Positions 6,054 through 9,169 of a stretch of 9,169 nt of DNA are shown here, in pieces. Below the pieces are notes generated by a model. It searched no databases. It was not told where the DNA came from and worked only from the letters and a program-made list of their open reading frames with translations. The DNA is from DASUBN01 sp036500225 (lineage in GTDB: Bacteria; Pseudomonadota; Gammaproteobacteria; Natronospirales; REEB76). Where the stretch lies: the NCBI GenBank assembly GCA_036500225.1, contig DASYCJ010000096.1:1-9169 (forward strand). Direction: 5' to 3'. Made by a program: the position numbers and the translations under genes. Position 1 is the stretch's first letter, and every line of letters starts with the position of its first letter.

Positions 6054-9000
6054 ATCCAGCCATGCAGCTGCTGCTGCACGTCCTGCGGCATCGGTACGGT
6101 CACGGTGACCTGGCCCGTGCTGGTGGTGGGGGTGAGCTTGAGGTACGCGTAGCCACCCTCGCCGATCACGAAGCTCGGTTCACGGGGGGCGAGCGCCGAA
6201 GTCTGGTCCTGCTGCAGCTGGTCGGTGCTCTGCCAGTCAGTGAAGGGCTGGCTGATCTGATACTTTCCGACCATGCCGCGGCGGGCCGGATAGCCCCACT
6301 TGTCGAAGAAGCGCACCACGAACACGGGCTTGGTGCGGCCATCCGCCACCAGGCTGGACTTCTCAGCCGCGAACTCGGCGCGGGCCGGCGCGCCGGAGAA
6401 GTGAACGTTGCGTTCCAGGCGCTGCACCACGGTGTCGCCTTCCATGACCTGCGCCACCAACTGGTTGTCGCCCTCATGCACCGGCACGCCCATCCAGGTG
6501 TCCACCATGGCGCTGTGCTTGGTGTTGCTCTGCTGGTTCAGGAAGTTGCGGCCTTCGACCTCATCGCCGTTGATGAACAGCTTCACGGTCTGAGCGGGCT
6601 TGTGCTCCACCACCACGCGAATAGCGGGCACCGCCGGCAGGGTGTCGCTGGCCGGCCAGATGAACTGGGGCGTCCCATCGGCCTCGGTCTCGAGCCACTT
6701 GGGGCTGACTTCGAAGCTGTCGGCTAGCTTGTCTTCGCCGGGCGGCGCGTCGTCGGCGTTGTCGGCCGCGTTCTGCGCCTTGGCATCGGTCTCGTCCGCG
6801 GGCGAGAGACCCTTGACCGCGGCGTGCTCCACGTCGGATTTGCCAGCGGCAGCGGCCAGGGCGGCCTGATCCACTTCCTGGTAGTCCACCTTGATGACGG
6901 TGCTGCGGCTGCCGGCCTGGGCATCGCCATCGGTCGCGCCGCTGTCACCGCGGCCGACGATGAAGACCTGGGCCCCGTCGATGTCCATGTGAGCGCGGGC
7001 GTAGTCCGCAGCCGCCTGGGCGCGCGCCACCGAGAGCTCCATGTTGTTGGCGTATTTGGAGCCGGCTGCCACCTGTTGGTTATCCGCGTAGCCGACGAAG
7101 GTCAGGCTCACGTGGTTCGAGTTCTTGATGAGATCGGCGACCTGCTTCAAGGCAGCCTGGTCGCGGTCGCTCAAGTCGCTGCTGCCGGGCGCGAAGTCCT
7201 GCAGGGTGAATTCCTTCTGCTTCTGCTCACCGGCCGGCACGGCATGCAGCATCACGCTGGCAGCCGGGGTGTGCAGGCTCTTGGCGCTCGGCGAATCGAA
7301 GTTGGCGAGCACGCGGGTCTGGAACACGGTGTTGCCGGCGACGCTGGCCTGGACCTTGTCGTCGTACTGCACGTCGATCTCGGTACGGCGGTTCTTGGCG
7401 CGGCCGGCTTCACTGTCGTTGGAGGCCAGCGGGTCGTTCTCGCCGCGGCCGGAGATGAAGATCTGGGCGCCGTCGGTGGCGATGTGCGACTGCAGGTAGT
7501 CGGCCACGGCCTGGGCGCGACCGATGGAGAGTTCGATGTTGTTGGCGTACTGGGAGCCGGCTGACACCGGCACGTCGTCGGTGTAGCCGACGAAGGTCAT
7601 GCTGATGTTGGCGGAGCTCTTGATGAGGTCGGCGATCTGCTGCATCACCTCGCGGTCATGCTGGTCGAGCTCGACCTTGCCGGAGGGGAAGCCCTCGATG
7701 ACGAAGGATTTCTGCTGATGCGCGGCGGGCGCGGCACCAGGCGCTTGGGGCAGCATGGAGTCGAACTCCAGCACGCCCTTCCAACCGGCGGCGCGGGCAC
7801 CGAGGCGGAACACCAGCATGCCGTCACCGGAGTCTTCCGGATCGGCCAGGGTCTGGCCATCCAGGCGAGCGGAGCCCTTCACATAGGTCATCCCGGCAGG
7901 CAGCAGCACGGTGGTGCTGAGGTTGCTCACCGGCACGTCCGAGACCGCGAGCTGCACGGTGTTGTGCACGTGGTCCTGCACCGGGGCCTGGGCCAACTGC
8001 AGGCTCAAGTCGCCCTCGGCGCCGGGGATGGGACGCACGTGGAAGTCGGCGCGCCACAGGGCACCGCCGTGCACTTCCACGAACTGGGAATAGTTACGGC
8101 CGGCCCAGCGCGTGTTCTGCACGCAGTCCATGGGCTCATAGCCCTTGGGCAGGCTGGCTAGGTCGAGCTGGGCCACATGGGTTCCGTTGCTGATGGCCTG
8201 GAAGTGATAGTCGCCGTTCTTGTCAGTGACGGCATAGCTGCCGTCTTCCATCACCACCCGCGCCTTCTCCACGCCCTGCTTGCCCTGCACGTCGCAGCCC
8301 ACCACCACCCGACCGATCAGGGTGTTGACGTTCTGCAGGAAGTCGCTGGTCACTTGCACGCCAGCGGTGGCCATGTTGGAGACCGGCTTGCCGTTCTCCA
8401 TGGCCTCGGCGCTGTTGACGACCGTGGTCAGCGGGGTGGACGCGGTCAGTTCCACCGCATAGGTGACGGTCACTGTGCCGGATTTGGGCACGGAGCCGAT
8501 GGAGAAGTCGAGCCTCTCGCCGGTGGACGATATGACCGGGTCCGCCAACACGGCGCTACCGAGGCGGGCCGAACCCTTCACGTAGCGCATGCCGGTGGGC
8601 ATGAAGTCGGCGATGTCCACGCCTTCCGCCGACAGCGTGGTGCTGGTGTTCTCGGCGGTGAGGGAGAACTGGATGATGTCGCCGATCGCGGCCTGGGGCT
8701 GGGAGACGCTCTTCTGCATCAGGAGCTGGGTCGAGATCGGATCCAGGGGTATGTCGAGCTGCAGGATGTCGAGCTTGGAATGATCGATCTTCCCGCCGAA
8801 GGACGCGGACGGGAGGACGTAGGGCGCGCCATTCAGGTCCTGCAAGGCCTTGACGCTCACGACCGACGGGGCATGGTAGCCGGCAGGCACCACCACTTCC
8901 ACGCGGTAGTTGCCCGGCTTGACCATGGGGAACAGATAGCCGCCCTTGGGCATCGGGTACTTCACGCCGGAGGAGTCCGTGACTTCGGTGCCGCTCACCA

Positions 9001-9169
9001 GGGTCGACGGATAGATGCTCACTCCGTCCTTACCCAGTACCTTCGCCGGCTTGCCGGTGCTGGCATCCACCAGCGTGAGCTTGGCGCCGTTCACGCGCTT
9101 GCCGCTGGTGGAGTCGAAGGCCACGTCGAAGGGATCCACCAGCGCCGCGTCTTTGGACTTGTCACTGGA
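3302..9169 (-). CDS. Giant outer-membrane protein: DUF11, tandem OmpA-like, Ig-like domains and C-terminal beta-barrel (5' end outside window)
   Basis: The frame is open from the right edge to TAA at 3302-3304. The GTG at 9137-9139 is internal, since ten further in-frame codons reach the edge. Counting from that GTG as residue 1, 1945 residues are seen. Residues 1-97 are a prealbumin/CarboxypepD_reg-like domain (VAFDSTSGKRVNGAKLTLVD). Residues 138-265 are a DUF11-type domain (MRYVKGSARL). Residues 273-336 are a second CarboxypepD_reg-like domain. Residues 375-463 are a second DUF11-type domain (MTYVKGSARL). Residues 477-592 and 642-753 are OmpA-like peptidoglycan-binding domains. Residues 754-815 are an acidic Ala/Asp linker. 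Residues about 825-1018 are Ig-like domains, the second resembling Big-1 (SSLVADGRTKPVFVVRF). Residues from about 1030 to the end are a large beta-barrel of alternating aromatic strands (KLYIKIERGQFYAMFGDYD; last strand GIFLRFRFKFD). The only two visible cysteines, C282 and C339, could form a disulfide. This architecture is known in large proteobacterial proteins annotated as DUF11 or OmpA family, but their role is unestablished; adhesion, envelope scaffolding or export are all possible. Confidence 0.85.
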   Translation of the reverse strand, partial: SSDKSKDAALVDPFDVAFDSTSGKRVNGAKLTLVDASTGKPAKVLGKDGVSIYPSTLVSGTEVTDSSGVKYPMPKGGYLFPMVKPGNYRVEVVVPAGYHAPSVVSVKALQDLNGAPYVLPSASFGGKIDHSKLDILQLDIPLDPISTQLLMQKSVSQPQAAIGDIIQFSLTAENTSTTLSAEGVDIADFMPTGMRYVKGSARLGSAVLADPVISSTGERLDFSIGSVPKSGTVTVTYAVELTASTPLTTVVNSAEAMENGKPVSNMATAGVQVTSDFLQNVNTLIGRVVVGCDVQGKQGVEKARVVMEDGSYAVTDKNGDYHFQAISNGTHVAQLDLASLPKGYEPMDCVQNTRWAGRNYSQFVEVHGGALWRADFHVRPIPGAEGDLSLQLAQAPVQDHVHNTVQLAVSDVPVSNLSTTVLLPAGMTYVKGSARLDGQTLADPEDSGDGMLVFRLGARAAGWKGVLEFDSMLPQAPGAAPAAHQQKSFVIEGFPSGKVELDQHDREVMQQIADLIKSSANISMTFVGYTDDVPVSAGSQYANNIELSIGRAQAVADYLQSHIATDGAQIFISGRGENDPLASNDSEAGRAKNRRTEIDVQYDDKVQASVAGNTVFQTRVLANFDSPSAKSLHTPAASVMLHAVPAGEQKQKEFTLQDFAPGSSDLSDRDQAALKQVADLIKNSNHVSLTFVGYADNQQVAAGSKYANNMELSVARAQAAADYARAHMDIDGAQVFIVGRGDSGATDGDAQAGSRSTVIKVDYQEVDQAALAAAAGKSDVEHAAVKGLSPADETDAKAQNAADNADDAPPGEDKLADSFEVSPKWLETEADGTPQFIWPASDTLPAVPAIRVVVEHKPAQTVKLFINGDEVEGRNFLNQQSNTKHSAMVDTWMGVPVHEGDNQLVAQVMEGDTVVQRLERNVHFSGAPARAEFAAEKSSLVADGRTKPVFVVRFFDKWGYPARRGMVGKYQISQPFTDWQSTDQLQQDQTSALAPREPSFVIGEGGYAYLKLTPTTSTGQVTVTVPMPQDVQQQLHGWMAPAGRDWILVGVASGTAAFDKIKNNMQTLQGDDPNSNIYQDGRIAYYAKGTIAGGFLVTSSYDSAKAGGVLTNGLQQAVNPNTYFMLYGDGSEQGFDASSSQKLYIKIERGQFYAMFGDYDTGLTVTDLSRYDRQFTGVKSAYQGEHFGYTAFAAQNDQGYVQDEIQGNGTSGLYHLSHTQLLINSERVSIEVRDRYTNAVLSTQQLTPFVDYTLDYFGGTIFFKQPVPPRDSNFNPEYIVVEYEVSTGAANSLTAGGRASVKTADGKVELGLTGVSEGSSDGSNKLAGADLRVQVTQSTQLKAEVARTNNGPQGDLSSVSGLSTVNTVPGATVTTGGTSTSDSSGTAYGVDLKTNSVALQNDLYVKNEAPTFGLGQQSLGDAGMRRIGDDTKYNLDQNWSILGQLQDQQSLAYDVTTDVVSTGVQYKAKSGDTAGVGLQRAQDSYPSLTPTVAGTSAQGDFATNQVTANGSYGILDQKVVLHGNVQTSVNGEAADPQYPNMVSAGVDYKVTKQASLFVDEEASSGAELSDRTTEFGVKAQPWTHGQVDTSISQENSEYGPRLFSTMGLTQGFDVTPNLSLQAGYNRVATIHQENFAAPAVTGTGTTSTTSVAGTTPGTTGTTAVTAPAVGTQTEDFNALFVGFGYHQDTWSMNGRFETLNSDDESTRNLFAGFYRSLSQGQAFSASLQAFHSFYTVGGTSDSIDGRLGYAFRPDDSRWSWLQQLDLIYADQSGLQSMPQFATTTGVAASQESAATLANNPQTVATYGLDMKNWKLVDNLQANYTIEDRYQISLYYGAKLARFAFDSGSYQGYTDIMGSEFRYDIKPKWDVGFLVSRIHSWTAGTVNGSYGIETGWDVGTNAWISVGYNFSGFYDPDFTANHYTAKGIFLRFRFKFDQDTVKDWASASKVVLPAAP
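4154..4261 (-). repeat. Low-complexity Thr/Gly/Ala/Val loop in the barrel
   Basis: Residues 1627-1662 of the giant protein are almost only Thr, Gly, Ala, Val, Ser and Pro (for example TGTGTTSTTSVAGTTPGTTG), flanked by barrel strands. The DNA has many short imperfect GGTGCC/GTGGTG-type units. It most likely forms a flexible exposed loop that is prone to length change. A shorter stretch of the same kind lies at 5006-5092 (residues 1350-1378). Confidence 0.6.
6881..7711 (-). repeat. Tandem duplicated OmpA-like peptidoglycan-binding domains inside the giant protein
   Basis: The first copy (7364-7711, residues 477-592) has FVGYTDDVPV, ELSIGRAQAVADYL, the GRGENDPLASN turn and an intact KNRRTEI end. 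The second (6881-7216, residues 642-753) has FVGYADNQQV, ELSVARAQAAADY and GRGDSGATDGDA. Both keep the Asp after GY(T/A) and the Arg after LS that hold diaminopimelate of peptidoglycan in characterised OmpA-like domains. The second has lost the NRR motif (RSTVIKV instead). The copies start 165 residues apart with a 49-residue spacer, which fits an internal duplication. The YANN.ELS insertion before the Arg helix is shared by both copies. Confidence 0.85.
7751..8728 (-). repeat. Pair of DUF11-type domains flanking a CarboxypepD_reg-like domain
   Basis: Residues 138-265 (8345-8728) and 375-463 (7751-8017) of the giant protein share the pattern of a beta-sandwich with P.GM.YVKGSARL, then LADP, then a hydrophobic strand ending in (S)IG or (R)LG. 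This is the usual DUF11 signature. Between them lie a CarboxypepD_reg-like domain with KNGDYHFQAISNGTHVAQLD and a conserved linker (AGRNYSQFVEVHGGALWRADF split across 346-366). Such domains serve as extracytoplasmic spacers or stalks. Confidence 0.7.

Noticed and set aside
5516..6727. Plus-strand open frame of 403 codons, and a similar one at 6824-7564
   Set aside because: Both are antisense shadows of the giant gene, with low-complexity His/Gly/Val-rich products and no domain signature.
9137..9139. GTG as the start codon of the giant gene
   Set aside because: The frame stays open for ten more codons to the window edge, no signal peptide follows the GTG, and the sequence there is already inside the first domain, so the true start lies outside the window.

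Overview
The window is high-GC DNA with long, tightly coded genes and many envelope proteins with a Gram-negative character (an outer-membrane beta-barrel, OmpA-type peptidoglycan-binding domains, and inner-membrane-anchored periplasmic proteins). It looks like a chromosomal segment of a proteobacterium, most likely a gammaproteobacterium. That placement is an inference from gene types and composition; no rRNA or other phylogenetic marker is present. I see no mobile element, tRNA or CRISPR array.

Layout: (1) 1-789, plus strand: the 3' part of a DUF72 (YecE-like) gene cut by the left edge. (2) 947-1981 and 2128-3108, plus strand: two tandem paralogous genes, each with its own near-identical promoter segment. 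Both encode a single-pass inner-membrane protein with a Pro/Ala-rich periplasmic linker and a conserved beta-rich domain that resembles AMIN domains. The first also has an alpha-helical, TPR-like C-terminus. The second lacks it, but a decayed, out-of-frame piece of it survives across and just after the stop codon. The second has instead a long, very basic cytoplasmic tail. (3) 3109-3301: a convergent intergenic region with two hairpins, one a plausible terminator for the minus-strand gene. (4) 3302-9169, minus strand: one giant open reading frame of more than 1950 codons, cut by the right edge. It encodes an outer-membrane protein with prealbumin-like/CarboxypepD_reg-like domains, two DUF11-type domains, two tandem OmpA-like peptidoglycan-binding domains, Ig-like domains and a very large C-terminal beta-barrel.

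How the genes might work together (inference): the giant protein would sit in the outer membrane by its barrel and hold peptidoglycan by its OmpA domains. The two paralogues would be anchored in the inner membrane and reach into the periplasm with a domain of a type that often binds cell wall or barrel components. The three genes could form an uncharacterised trans-envelope assembly, but only proximity and matching cell compartments support this.
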